DNA from: Fodinibius salipaludis
GTDB taxonomy: Bacteria; Bacteroidota; Rhodothermia; Balneolales; Balneolaceae
Direction of reading: 5' to 3'
NCBI RefSeq assembly: GCF_002287075.1
Contig: NZ_NSKE01000010.1
Location: 62,001-126,000, forward strand
Length of the DNA stretch: 64,000 nucleotides
Of the stretch, positions 36,841 through 46,068 are shown in pieces. The stretch's first letter is position 1. Each line of letters starts with the position of its first letter. The position numbers and the translations under genes are program-made. The notes under the pieces are model-generated. The model searched no databases. It saw only the letters and a program-made list of their open reading frames with translations, and was not told the DNA's origin.

Positions 36841-38166
36841 CTATCTACACAAAATCATCACCACATCCATTAAATTATTCCCGGTCGGTCCTGTTTTTAA
36901 AAGCGTATCCATTTGCTCATGAAAGTGGTGGGAATCATTATCAGACAGATAGGACTGCGGATCTATATTCTTCGCTCTTGCCTTGGCAATAGTGGTCCCA
37001 TCTACGATAGCACCGGCCGCATCGGTGGGGCCATCAATACCATCCGTGCCGGCACTCAGCCAGGTAATATTTTCGTATCCCGCTATTTTTAACGCTCCCC
37101 TCAGAGCCAACTCCTGATTTCGTCCCCCCTTCCCATCGCCCGTCACCTGCACCGTACTTTCGCCCCAAAAAATAAATAAAGCAGGTTCTGCTCTTTGTGG
37201 GTTATCCTGATCGGCAGCCGGTAAAATTTTGTCCACAACGGAACGGGCCACTTCCTCAACATCTTCATTAAACGGCTCATCGGCTACCGTCACTTTCCAT
37301 CCTTTTTGCGATGCAAGATCTGCTATTTTATCAGCCAGCTTAGATGCCGAGCTGATAATTTCTGATTGATGCTTCTTAATGGGAGCTTCCTCAGGCGTTA
37401 CCGTTTCCACCACCTCTCCCCTGATTCCCTTCTCGATATGCGTACGGACTGATTCCGGCGCTGCTTCCCATAGATCATATTCCAACAACACATGATAAGC
37501 ATCTTGGAACGAGGACCAATCTGGAATCGTAGGTCCGCTGCCAACTATGGATAACTCATCATCCGGCACATCAGAAATTACAAGATCGATAAGCGTAATG
37601 TTTGGATCCAGGTAACGGAGCAGCTGTCCGCCTTTAACCTTAGAGCAGTGTTTTCGAACGGTATTGATATCGTGAATAGTAGCTCCTGAATTGTTGAGCA
37701 ACTTGTATAATCCAGCCAAATCATCAACAGAAACTCCTTCGGCCGGGAAACTTAACAGGGATGAAGTACCACCGGAAATCAGGGTTATGGTAATAGCATG
37801 AGACGGAATACTTTCCATGAAATCTACGGCACTATTCCCCGCTTCCAAACTTTGTTCATCGGGCAGCGGATGACTCCCGGCGATTACTTCATCAGCCTCA
37901 CACAATCCGGCCGCTTCTTGATCACTTGTTATCACCAAACTTTTTGTGATATGATCTCCCAATATCTCGCTGGCTTGCTCATACATGGGAACGGCCGCCT
38001 TACCAACGGCAAAAAGATAGACCGGCCGATTACCTATAGAATACTGCTTATCCCCTACTTTGATCTCGTTGCCATTAATTTCGAGGACTTCTCGTATGGC
38101 GCGATGCGGAGAGCATTGTTCAAGCCCTTCCAGGAAAAGGTTTTTTAACAGCATTCTGCTACTCAC
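36841..38166 (-). CDS. Glycerate 2-kinase (GckA/TtuD, DUF4147-MOFRL family)
   Basis: The 441-residue protein has the N-terminal DUF4147 domain (FAVGKAAVPMYEQA, LISGGTSSLLSFP, VRKHCSKVKGGQLLR) and the C-terminal MOFRL domain (FIFWGESTVQVTGDGKGGRN, WLSAGTDGIDGPTDAAGA). It phosphorylates D-glycerate to 2-phosphoglycerate, feeding lower glycolysis. The TAG stop lies inside an octamer unit of the adjoining array (36838-36845). No glyoxylate-pathway genes are adjacent. Confidence 0.93.
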   Translation of the reverse strand: MSSRMLLKNLFLEGLEQCSPHRAIREVLEINGNEIKVGDKQYSIGNRPVYLFAVGKAAVPMYEQASEILGDHITKSLVITSDQEAAGLCEADEVIAGSHPLPDEQSLEAGNSAVDFMESIPSHAITITLISGGTSSLLSFPAEGVSVDDLAGLYKLLNNSGATIHDINTVRKHCSKVKGGQLLRYLDPNITLIDLVISDVPDDELSIVGSGPTIPDWSSFQDAYHVLLEYDLWEAAPESVRTHIEKGIRGEVVETVTPEEAPIKKHQSEIISSASKLADKIADLASQKGWKVTVADEPFNEDVEEVARSVVDKILPAADQDNPQRAEPALFIFWGESTVQVTGDGKGGRNQELALRGALKIAGYENITWLSAGTDGIDGPTDAAGAIVDGTTIAKARAKNIDPQSYLSDNDSHHFHEQMDTLLKTGPTGNNLMDVVMILCR

Positions 38167-38762
38167 AGTTGATATATTTAAATCCTCGATACATAAATAG
38201 TGACCAGTAATCTAACGATCTTGATGAAAATCCTAAATTAGTTCTTCTTCTTTTAAACAATTCTCCCCTTCTAACCTCAACTATTATGTTCAATAACATA
38301 CCAGCCATAAGGGAAACTATTTATTGGCAAAAATGACATTTTCTTAAGAATTCTGAGTCATAACCTTCGATACTATGTCACTCAATCATCTAATCACCAA
38401 TCCACAGTCCACCGTCGTCTGTCGTCACAAACCAGGCACAGCCCTGCGGACATGCTTCCAACTTCAACATTCACCACTTAATATTTACCATTCAACAGTT
38501 TTGAGGGAGTTGCACTCCCAAAAAGCGCTCCCTTCTTGTGGAGAGGAATTTAGGGTGGGTCATAAAAGAAAAAAATAGCATCTTAGATGCTACGCGAACC
38601 TAATGGCAGGAGATCCCTCGGCTCCGCTCGGGATGACATTGCTTTTAATTAAACCTTCAACCTGTAACATTTAACATTCAACACTCACCACTCAACATTC
38701 AAAACCATCTACAGTCGTCCGTCCCCGGTCCAACCCTGTAACTTTGTATCTCTGTCACTCAA
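38167..38762. repeat. Intergenic repeat block 3
   Basis: The first 180 bp are AT-rich and probably hold the glycerate kinase promoter. From about 38365 there are octamers, CCGTCGT-type heptamers, a module with CAGGCACAGCCCTGCGGACA (38433), a palindromic module GAGGGAGTTGCACTCCC (about 38505), the REP-like element copy 2 (38590-38650), and heptamers then octamers reaching the exosortase-like stop codon. No gene is supported. Confidence 0.85.
38590..38650 (+). repeat. REP-like dispersed element, copy 2 (short form)
   Basis: It has the same ends as the copies at 33777, 39491 and 43140 (CTACGCGAACCTAATGGCAG; GGATGACATTGCTTTTAATT) but lacks the internal segment of about 20 nt containing GGGTCGGGACAC. 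Upstream it is preceded by a small palindrome AGCATCTTAGATGCT. Confidence 0.85.
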
Positions 38763-39266
38763 TCACCGCCTATCATCCCCGACATTCACCCAAACTATAC
38801 AGAGCACAGAAATAACGCCATAAAAAACGGCTGTAGTAGAAAAATCACCCGTTACGGCAAACACTTGAGAAGACTCCGCCTGGGTTAGAGTAAAAATAAA
38901 GACGCGAATGATATTCACAAGATAGATGACGCCAATACCAATAAAGATAAAAGCAATGCGCGGAATCCATGCCCCACGATAGGCCATCACAAAGCCTACC
39001 AACAGTCCAACAGCAGAGATCCCGCTACCTCCATCCCCCAAATAAATACCGGGTAATTCCCCAATACCCATTAATCGACCAGTGGCATAAACATCGTAGT
39101 TCATCATTTCTAACAGCCCGGCCGAGACTGATACTATATTTGTAGCAACCCATTGGTCGAGACTACCATCCGGAAGCAGCCAAAGGGCATAAATAAGATA
39201 CCAGAGCAGATATATCCCGGCTACTTTAAGTGCAAATATTCCTGCCTCCGATTTAAACCATTGCAT
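38763..39266 (-). CDS. Exosortase/archaeosortase-like membrane protein, catalytic residues apparently missing
   Basis: The 167-residue protein has about four to five membrane helices and the general exosortase layout. At the position of the catalytic Cys motif it reads GGSGISAVG (G79-G80), where active enzymes have a Cys-Ser/Asn-Gly. The conserved Asn-x-x-Arg is present (NIIRV, R121). The third catalytic region (about 139-150, TGDFSTTAVFYG) has no histidine. Exosortases cut sorting tags such as PEP-CTERM and lie near exopolysaccharide genes, as here (Wza gene next). No PEP-CTERM protein is seen in the window. Its last residues (DDRR) come from repeat text. Confidence 0.7.
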   Translation of the reverse strand: MQWFKSEAGIFALKVAGIYLLWYLIYALWLLPDGSLDQWVATNIVSVSAGLLEMMNYDVYATGRLMGIGELPGIYLGDGGSGISAVGLLVGFVMAYRGAWIPRIAFIFIGIGVIYLVNIIRVFIFTLTQAESSQVFAVTGDFSTTAVFYGVISVLCIVWVNVGDDRR

Positions 39267-39490
39267 ATAAGCCGTCCCAGTTAGTCTTAATTTGAAAGCA
39301 ATATATAAGATTCGATATAACCTTCGAAATAGATTTATCCGTTCACTTACTCTTCATCGTAGAATAAAGGTTATTATCCAAACCAGCCGTCCTCGGCCCC
39401 CCATCATCAGAACAAGACAAAACCTGCAGACCTGCCGCCAAATTCAACATTCAACACCGTCATCCGTCACAAGTCCATAGTCAATCATTC

Positions 39491-39573
39491 CTACGCGAAC
39501 CTAACGGCAGGAGATCCCTCGACTTCGCTCCCCGAATGGGTCGGGACACAGCGGGATGACATTGCATTTAATT
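39491..39573 (+). repeat. REP-like dispersed element, copy 3
   Basis: The sequence matches the other copies from CTACGCGAACCTAACGGCAG to GGATGACATTGCATTTAATT and includes the internal GGGTCGGGACACAGC segment. Confidence 0.85.
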
Positions 39574-39634
39574 AAACCTTCAACCTGAAACTTTCAACCC
39601 GCCCTCGGTCATCACTTAATACTTAACACTTTAC

Positions 39635-39730
39635 AACTCTGTGCCTTTGTCACTTTGTATCTCTGTCACTCTACACCTTTGTTACTCAGTTACTTTCTCA
39701 CTTAATCACTGCATTACCTAATCACCCAAT
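39635..39730 (+). repeat. Uninterrupted 12-unit octamer array
   Basis: Exactly 12 x 8 nt: AACTCTGT, GCCTTTGT, CACTTTGT, ATCTCTGT, CACTCTAC, ACCTTTGT, TACTCAGT, TACTTTCT, CACTTAAT, CACTGCAT, TACCTAAT, CACCCAAT. Column 3 is C in all 12 units, column 4 is T or C in all, and column 8 is T in 11 of 12. The other columns vary, so units differ from one another while the phase is kept. Confidence 0.88.
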
Positions 39731-39974
39731 AACCATCATCCGTCTTCAGTCCACCGTCGCTTGTCTTTACAAAAACACAGATTTCTCGGCTTCGCAATGA
39801 AAACCACATTGCTCCACTCGAAATGACACATTACAAGCATCCAGTCTTACTTTGCAACTTTGTCTCTTTGTCACTCAAAAACTTACTCATCTCTTCCCAA
39901 AACAGACATTATTTTTTCGATGCATTTCTTTATATTGATCCCCTTTTAATTCAATCAAGAAACAAGAACACAGT

Positions 39975-42518
39975 ATGCGCCTCAAAAGCCTGTTAACTAT
40001 AGTATTTTTGACCGTACTCACTATGGCCGCTTCCGGTCAAAGTATCTCAGATATTGACTTTGAAAACATCAACGTCGACAACCTCTCAGAACAGAAAATT
40101 CAACAGATCAAGTCTGAAGCTGAGAGCCGAGGTCTATCTACCAGCGAAGTAGTGCAATTAGCTGTAGCACGAGGCATGCCGCAAGCCGAAGCCCAGAAAC
40201 TACAGCGACGACTCCGACAGGTAAGCGGCGGCGGAGATCAAGGAAGAGGCGGAACATCGGACCGCATGCGTTTTTCTACCCCCGATACCGCCCGAGCCAG
40301 TCAATTCGACTTGTTTTTCGGAGCAGAAAGTCGACGCGATTCCCTTCAGTTTTACCAAGATATTCGATTCCTAAAATACCAGACACAGCAAGACTCGCTC
40401 GAACTTGAACGACGGAAACTGCGCAATAAAATATTTGGATTTGAGCTGTTCCGAAACTCCTCAACCTCTTTCCAGCCGGCCTTAAACATTCCCACCCCAC
40501 AAGACTACCAGCTTGGGCCCGGCGACCAGCTTTTTATCGATATTTGGGGCGCTGCCGAAACAACATATCAGCCGGAAGTCACTCCCGAAGGGACCATCAC
40601 CATTCCAAATATTGGTCCTATTTCGTTAAGTGGACTTACAATAGAAGAGGCCTCTGAAAAACTTCAAGAACGTCTCGGAGAAATATACTCGGGACTTAAT
40701 CCCGCCGACAATGCCCAAAAAGATACCTATATGCAGGTTAGCCTGGGACAAGTACGCAGTATTAACGTCTCGGTAATAGGAGAAGTACGCCAGCCGGGTA
40801 GCTATTCCCTTCCTTCATTAGCAACCGTCTTTAATGCGCTATACTCAGCGGGTGGACCAACGGTAACCGGTAGCTTTCGTGATATACAAGTACTGCGAGG
40901 CGATTCGGTAGCCGCCACTTTTGATCTGTACGATCTTCTTATAAATAGTAATCAAACCGACAATATCCGCCTCCGATCTCAGGACATTATTAAAATAAGC
41001 CCTTATATAAACCGCGTTGAAGTTGCCGGCGAAGTAAAAAGAGAAGGAATCTATGAAACTAAACAAGGTGACCAACTTGCGGATCTAATAGAATACGCAG
41101 GTGGTTTTACCGGTGACGCCTACAGCCATCGCATCAGAATTACCGGCAATGATTCTCGTCAGCGTACTATTGACGACGTTACCAAATCTAACTTTGAGAA
41201 CTACGAAATTACCAGTGGCGACAGCGTTGCCGTAGGAAAAGTGTTAGACCGATTTAAAAACCTTGTTGAAATTAAAGGCGCGGTATTCAGAGAAGGGAAA
41301 TATGCCCTTACTGATACCAGCACCGTTGCCTCCCTGATTGAGCGCGCTGAGGGCCTTCGAGGCGATGCCTTTCAAAACCGGGGGCTGATATATCGCGAGC
41401 AGGAAGATTATACCCTGAAAACCATTCCCTTTGATGTGGCAGAAGTAATGTCGAATCCTGACAAGGACATTGCCCTGGAGAAAAATGATCTCATTATGAT
41501 CTCCTCAATGCTGGATATGAAATTAAATTATTTTGTTGAAGTCGAAGGGCCGGTACAAAATCCGGATAAGTATAAATTTGCTGAAGATATGACGCTCGAA
41601 GACCTTATCCTGCAGGCCGGAGGTTTTAGACAGGGCGCTACCCCCAATCATGTAGAAGTAGCCCGACGAAAGACACGGGCAAATCAGGACGACTATAACA
41701 CTTCACAAATTGCCCAGATCCACCGCTTTGACCTCAACGAAGATCTAAGTTTAGGTCCTGAGGCAAGTGATTTTGAACTCAATCCCTTCGACAAGGTTTA
41801 CATTCGGAGCATCCCCAACTATACCGAACAGCAGAATATCGTTATCAGTGGGGAAGTCAAATACCCGGGCTCCTACTCTCTTGAATCCAAAAATGATCGT
41901 ATTAGTGATATTATACAGCGTGCTGGCGGACTTACCGGAAATGCATACCCCGAAGGCGCCACCCTGTATCGAGAACTGGAAGACGGACAACTAAGCAATT
42001 CCAATGAAGATGAACCCCAGGGATTTATTGCGGCTGATACTACCGGGGCACGTATTGAACAAGACGACCAGATAACAATCTCAAAAATCGGGATCAGCTT
42101 GCCGGATATTATGAGAAATCCGGGCTCAAAATATGATCTATTTGTTCAGGAGGCCGACTCCATAGTGATTCCCAAAGAACTACAGACGGTAACGGTTGAT
42201 GGCGGGGTCTTTTACCCGCGCAGTATTCGCTATCGGGAAGGCATGAACTATAAAGACTATATCGCCTCTGCCGGTGGCTTTACAAACCTGGCTCGAAAAA
42301 AAAGGTCCTATGTTATTTATGCCAACGGAGATGTTGAAAAGGTTAATTCATTCCTCTTTTTCAAAAATTATCCCGAAGTAAAACCAGGGGCAAAATTAGT
42401 CGTTCCCGAAAAGCCGGAGTCAGCCAAGCTTTCTCCGCAGGAACGAATAAGTATCTTGTCGGCCATTACCTCTACGGCGGCTCTCATCGTAACGACCATT
42501 GTGCAAGTTAATCGGTAA
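39975..42518 (+). CDS. Polysaccharide export outer-membrane protein, Wza-like with multiple SLBB domains
   Basis: The 847-residue protein has a signal peptide (about 1-22, ending in ASGQS), a coiled, polar N-terminal part, the poly-export domain (YQLGPGDQLFIDIWGAAETT, about 178-197) and about six SLBB repeats (for example VIGEVRQPGSYSLPS, VEGPVQNPDKYKFAEDM). A hydrophobic C-terminal helix follows (about 822-845). Such proteins form the outer-membrane conduit for capsule or exopolysaccharide. It is longer than E. coli Wza but typical for multi-SLBB forms. It is transcribed alone, opposite to its neighbours. Confidence 0.94.
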   Translation: MRLKSLLTIVFLTVLTMAASGQSISDIDFENINVDNLSEQKIQQIKSEAESRGLSTSEVVQLAVARGMPQAEAQKLQRRLRQVSGGGDQGRGGTSDRMRFSTPDTARASQFDLFFGAESRRDSLQFYQDIRFLKYQTQQDSLELERRKLRNKIFGFELFRNSSTSFQPALNIPTPQDYQLGPGDQLFIDIWGAAETTYQPEVTPEGTITIPNIGPISLSGLTIEEASEKLQERLGEIYSGLNPADNAQKDTYMQVSLGQVRSINVSVIGEVRQPGSYSLPSLATVFNALYSAGGPTVTGSFRDIQVLRGDSVAATFDLYDLLINSNQTDNIRLRSQDIIKISPYINRVEVAGEVKREGIYETKQGDQLADLIEYAGGFTGDAYSHRIRITGNDSRQRTIDDVTKSNFENYEITSGDSVAVGKVLDRFKNLVEIKGAVFREGKYALTDTSTVASLIERAEGLRGDAFQNRGLIYREQEDYTLKTIPFDVAEVMSNPDKDIALEKNDLIMISSMLDMKLNYFVEVEGPVQNPDKYKFAEDMTLEDLILQAGGFRQGATPNHVEVARRKTRANQDDYNTSQIAQIHRFDLNEDLSLGPEASDFELNPFDKVYIRSIPNYTEQQNIVISGEVKYPGSYSLESKNDRISDIIQRAGGLTGNAYPEGATLYRELEDGQLSNSNEDEPQGFIAADTTGARIEQDDQITISKIGISLPDIMRNPGSKYDLFVQEADSIVIPKELQTVTVDGGVFYPRSIRYREGMNYKDYIASAGGFTNLARKKRSYVIYANGDVEKVNSFLFFKNYPEVKPGAKLVVPEKPESAKLSPQERISILSAITSTAALIVTTIVQVNR

Positions 42519-43534
42519 CAAAAAGTAATTTAATAACAAATCCATTGGTATAAAGTCCCCCTTCGAAGGGGGATGAATTCGGCCCCAGCCGAAGAAAGGG
42601 GGATGTAAAGCGCTTCCCAAAATGATCTTCAGTTTTGAGGGAGTTGTACTCCCGAAAACACTCCCTGCGATGTTGTTCGAGGGTACATCCCTCTCATAAC
42701 TTTAATCACCCATCCTGTCATCTCGACTAAAATCCCGAGCAATCGGGATGGAGCAGAGAGATCCTTGTTTTTGATACATACTAAAGGATAAAAACAAAGA
42801 TTTCTCCACTCCGGCTTGAAACCCACAGCCTCCGGTCGAAATGACACCTTTATAAACAACTGGTCTTACTCTGCAACTTTGTTACTTTGTATCTCTGTAA
42901 CACAATTACCCAAACACTGCATTCCCTAAGCCCCTATTTACCACTCCACCGTCGTCGGTCACCGGTCATTCAAATTTATGTCACCAGTATTAATCAATCC
43001 CCCTAACCCCCTTCTCCAAGGGGGAACTTAACAGGGCCAACTTTATAACTCTGTAACTTTGCAACTTAATCACTCAATCACCTAATAGCCCTTCACCATT
43101 CACCTCCGTCGTCCGTCACCGGTCCATAGTCAATCATCTCTACGCGAACCTAATGGCAGGAGATCCCTCGACTTCGCTCCCGACGGGTCGGGACACAGCG
43201 GGATGACATTGCTTTTAATTAAACCTTCAACCTGAAACCTTCAACATTGAACGCTTAACATGAAATCTTAAACCACACCCCGAGCCGCCACTTCGTAGCA
43301 GCCCACCCCTCTCGAGAGGGGATTTTACGGTGCCAACTTCACAATTTAAAATCCATCATCCAACATTAAATCCCTGCAACTCCGTCTCTTTGCAACTTTG
43401 TCACTTTGTTTCTTAGTAACTTAGTAACCTAATCACCTAATAACTATTATACCTCTTCCTGCAGGGAAAAGAGAAACTCGTGATTAAAGAGACGCATCCA
43501 ATTCAACCTTCAACATTCAACACTCAAAAGCCTT
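42519..43534. repeat. Intergenic repeat block 5 (longest)
   Basis: About 1 kb without a supported gene. It holds a perfect 18-bp palindrome TCCCCCTTCGAAGGGGGA (42556-42573), a module GAGGGAGTTGTACTCCC (about 42635), TCCCGAGCAATCGGGA (about 42734), octamers (about 42868-42930), CCGTCGT heptamers (about 42948), a second C/G-run palindrome (about 43010), octamers (about 43040-43090), the REP-like element copy 4 (43140-43220), a module around GCCACTTCGTAGCAGCCC (about 43278) and octamers (about 43378-43450). Confidence 0.87.
43140..43220 (+). repeat. REP-like dispersed element, copy 4
   Basis: It runs from CTACGCGAACCTAATGGCAG to GGATGACATTGCTTTTAATT with the internal GGGTCGGGACACAGC segment, and is nearly identical to copy 3. 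It is preceded by CATAGTCAATCAT, also found before copies 1 and 3. Confidence 0.85.
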
Positions 43535-44971
43535 CTACTTTATACTATAACGAAAACGAACCATCCCACCCAGCTGGTCCGCATACAGCGCCCCGGTATC
43601 ATAGGCTAAGTCGAGGCTCAGCGACAGCTTCGGGCGGACAGGCATAGACATCTGCAGTAAAAAAGAGTATTGGTCTTTGCGATTCGTAACCCCATTAGAC
43701 CGGCTCGAACAGCTTTCAGTAGCACAGTATGACCTTGCCCCATAATTTCTACTATACGTACCCGTTAAGCCATAATTAATCGACCCAATGACTCCACCCA
43801 ACCCCAATTGATGAGCAATTACAATATTATTATCAACTCCTGGGTGAATGCCATCAGCAAACATTAAAGGATTCCCAATAGTACGGCCATGGGAGGTCCA
43901 ACCACTCCTGTATGTACTATTGCTATAATAACTGTCTGCTCCATAAGGAGGATCCCCACGATGCACCTGGGAACTCTGACGCTTGGTATATAAGTGATTC
44001 CAGGAAAAACTATTTATGTACTCAAATTCTTTATCCCAGGAAATGGATACCCCCCAGAGCCCATCCCATGCATTGCGGAATTTGGCCCCGGCCCCCGTTT
44101 CCAAGAAAAATTGGCGGTGGATGACTCCGCTATAACCCCGATAATCATACGCAATTCCAAAATCATAAATACCAATGGAACTGCCCACAGCCTCTCCGAT
44201 TGCCGAAGGTTCCGCATTTTCCGCATCACTTTCCTGAGCGGTAAACACATTCCAAAAGTCACTCAATCCATCCGGTAAGTTACCGTACTCCGGGTGCGTC
44301 CCCGCCCAGAGTGTACTTTGAACAATTCCACCATAAAGTTGCAGAGGATAGGTATCAGGAAGTGCCTTTAAATAGAAATATTTCTGGTGCAACCACGGGT
44401 CTTCAATATATCTTCCATTTTCCATCCAGCCGTGAGCAAAATAGCCCTTAAAACTCAGCCAGCTGTCCGTACCCGGGATGCCCACAAAATCAGGCGTATA
44501 AAGACGTACCTTGGGAATGGGCGATGCATTTCTGCTTTGTATCATGGAGCCGGACGTTAGGCTGCTGTCAGTAATCCCTATTTGCTCTTTTTGGCGTCCT
44601 GCAACAAACCGAAATATTTTCCAATCGACCTGCAGGTATCCTGCATTAAAGAATACACTGCTTTGTTCTGACCATCGACCTACCAGCTCGGCCCCTGCTT
44701 TCAACTTCACTGGTCCAGCGGTCCCAAGATCAGCCCGGGGAGCCAGCCTCATAAAACCATTGGCGCTTCTGCGATCGATCATACCCCACCGGTTGCTGTG
44801 CAACCAAAAGGGCAACTCCCCTTCTTGGCTGATGGCCGTTCCAAATTCCATCTCCATATCAAAGTCAGGAACAGCTTCCTCTTCCTGATTCTGTCCCAAC
44901 GCAAGAGACTGCAACCCTATTAAAAAAGTAATTCCAACAACTCCGAAACGCAGTATTCTTGATAAACTCAC
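43535..44971 (-). CDS. Wzi-like capsule assembly outer-membrane protein
   Basis: The 478-residue protein has a signal peptide (about 1-26, LQSLALGQ). Alternating amphipathic strands with many Trp and Tyr residues follow and end in an aromatic-poor strand MVRFRYSIK, consistent with an outer-membrane beta barrel. Segments such as SWLSFKGYFAHGWMENGRYI and DPWLHQKYFYLKAL match the capsule-assembly Wzi family, which anchors polysaccharide to the cell surface. It lies near the Wza gene in the opposite direction and has octamer arrays on both sides. Confidence 0.88.
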   Translation of the reverse strand: MSLSRILRFGVVGITFLIGLQSLALGQNQEEEAVPDFDMEMEFGTAISQEGELPFWLHSNRWGMIDRRSANGFMRLAPRADLGTAGPVKLKAGAELVGRWSEQSSVFFNAGYLQVDWKIFRFVAGRQKEQIGITDSSLTSGSMIQSRNASPIPKVRLYTPDFVGIPGTDSWLSFKGYFAHGWMENGRYIEDPWLHQKYFYLKALPDTYPLQLYGGIVQSTLWAGTHPEYGNLPDGLSDFWNVFTAQESDAENAEPSAIGEAVGSSIGIYDFGIAYDYRGYSGVIHRQFFLETGAGAKFRNAWDGLWGVSISWDKEFEYINSFSWNHLYTKRQSSQVHRGDPPYGADSYYSNSTYRSGWTSHGRTIGNPLMFADGIHPGVDNNIVIAHQLGLGGVIGSINYGLTGTYSRNYGARSYCATESCSSRSNGVTNRKDQYSFLLQMSMPVRPKLSLSLDLAYDTGALYADQLGGMVRFRYSIK

Positions 44972-45756
44972 TAATCAAAATTTTGACCATTAAAATTGAT
45001 CGGGAATATAGCGATTTCGACAGGCAGTGCCCAAATTTGTGGAATAGTTTTTAAGGGATTAGGTAATGAGGTTGAAAAGTGACAGAGTAATTTATTTCCC
45101 GTTGTTTTGCACAACAGAATTTTTGCAAGTGAACATAGGTTTTGAGATATCTCGGTCAACCGTCCGTTTTGCCCCTTTATTACTCTGTAACTTTGTTTCT
45201 TTGTCACTCAGTAACTTAGTCGCCTATCACCGCTCTCGCCCCATCCCTCACCACTACGCCATATAAACCATGGCTTTGTAGCACAAGCTTGATCTCCCTT
45301 CCCTACAAGCAGGGAAAGGAGAAACTCCTTATTAGAGTTTCGTAGTTGAACCAAACATTAAACATCCAACTTTTCCATGGTCAACAGTCATCACTTCACA
45401 CTTAAAACTTAACCCTTTATAACTCTGTGCCTTTGTCACTTAGTCACTCAATCACCTAATTATCCCTTCACCATTCACCACAGTCGTCCGTCACCCGTCA
45501 TCACTTAACACTTAAAACTTTCCACTTTACAACTCTGTAACTTTGTATCTCTGTCACTCAAAAACTTCCTCACCTCATCACTCAATCACTTATTCACAGA
45601 CAAGTCACTTAAATATATTCGGAAACAAATACTGACGGACTCAAAACCTTCATATTCTCAACACTATCCACAGTCATTCGTCAACAGTCTTTTCTAAACA
45701 CTTAGCAACTCCATCACTTTAAGTTCCTTTTGCAACAAGTTATAAGAAGAAACCCC
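44972..45756. repeat. Intergenic repeat block 6
   Basis: The block has inverted octamer arms at 45061-45092 and 45181-45228 separated by 88 bp, a module CAGGGAAAGGAGAAACTCC (about 45310) shared with 43454 and 47402, seven heptamers at 45481-45529 that pass, after one extra base, into eight octamers at 45531-45594, and further heptamer text up to about 45700. No gene is supported; the wzi promoter should lie in 44972-45060. Confidence 0.87.
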
Positions 45757-46068
45757 CTACTTTTTACGAACAATCTTCGCTCCTCGATCAATATCTCCCT
45801 TAATATCCTCAACATGATGAAGATGAAAAACATTAGCCAAAAACAGTATAGCCAGTGTACCCATAAAGGCGAATAACAAAACACCACTAATTTCGACATA
45901 TAATCCACATATGCCAACAACCGGTGCTCCGATCAATCCCCAGACCACATTGCTCCTCACCGTTATGCCTTCATCTCCAATAATATATCCAATGACCCAT
46001 CCTTCTGTTGCCCCCAACACCAAAAGCCAAAATATCGTCGTTGCCGTTAATGTTTCCATATTGATCAT
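45757..46068 (-). CDS. Small membrane protein, possibly GlsB/YeaQ-like
   Basis: The 103-residue protein has three hydrophobic segments (about 9-32, 40-58, 62-82) with Gly-rich turns (GATEGWVIGYIIGDEG) and a charged C-terminal tail. Size and Gly-rich helices recall transglycosylase-associated (GlsB/YeaQ/YmgE) stress proteins, but the match is weak. The start could be codon 1 or codon 4 (METLTATT, 46059). Its stop region abuts repeat block 6. Confidence 0.6.
   Translation of the reverse strand: MINMETLTATTIFWLLVLGATEGWVIGYIIGDEGITVRSNVVWGLIGAPVVGICGLYVEISGVLLFAFMGTLAILFLANVFHLHHVEDIKGDIDRGAKIVRKK

Larger units (their letters stand above)
39267..39974. repeat. Intergenic repeat block 4
   Basis: The block holds heptamer text (about 39440-39490), the REP-like element copy 3 (39491-39573), the clearest octamer array (39635-39730), more heptamers (about 39731-39765), a module around ATTTCTCGGCTTCGCAATGA (about 39781), and a final octamer run (about 39845-39890). 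The wza promoter should lie in the AT-rich last 70 bp. No gene is supported. Confidence 0.87.

Noticed and set aside
36615-36992. 125-codon ORF across block 2 and the glycerate kinase 3' end
   Set aside because: It consists of repeat text and antisense of a solid gene.
42420-42859. Minus-strand ORFs downstream of wza
   Set aside because: They read palindromic modules and octamer text and have no recognisable domain.
44972-45207. Minus-strand 78-codon ORF directly upstream of wzi
   Set aside because: Its sequence is octamer arms plus promoter-like DNA; wzi has its own signal-peptide start at 44971.
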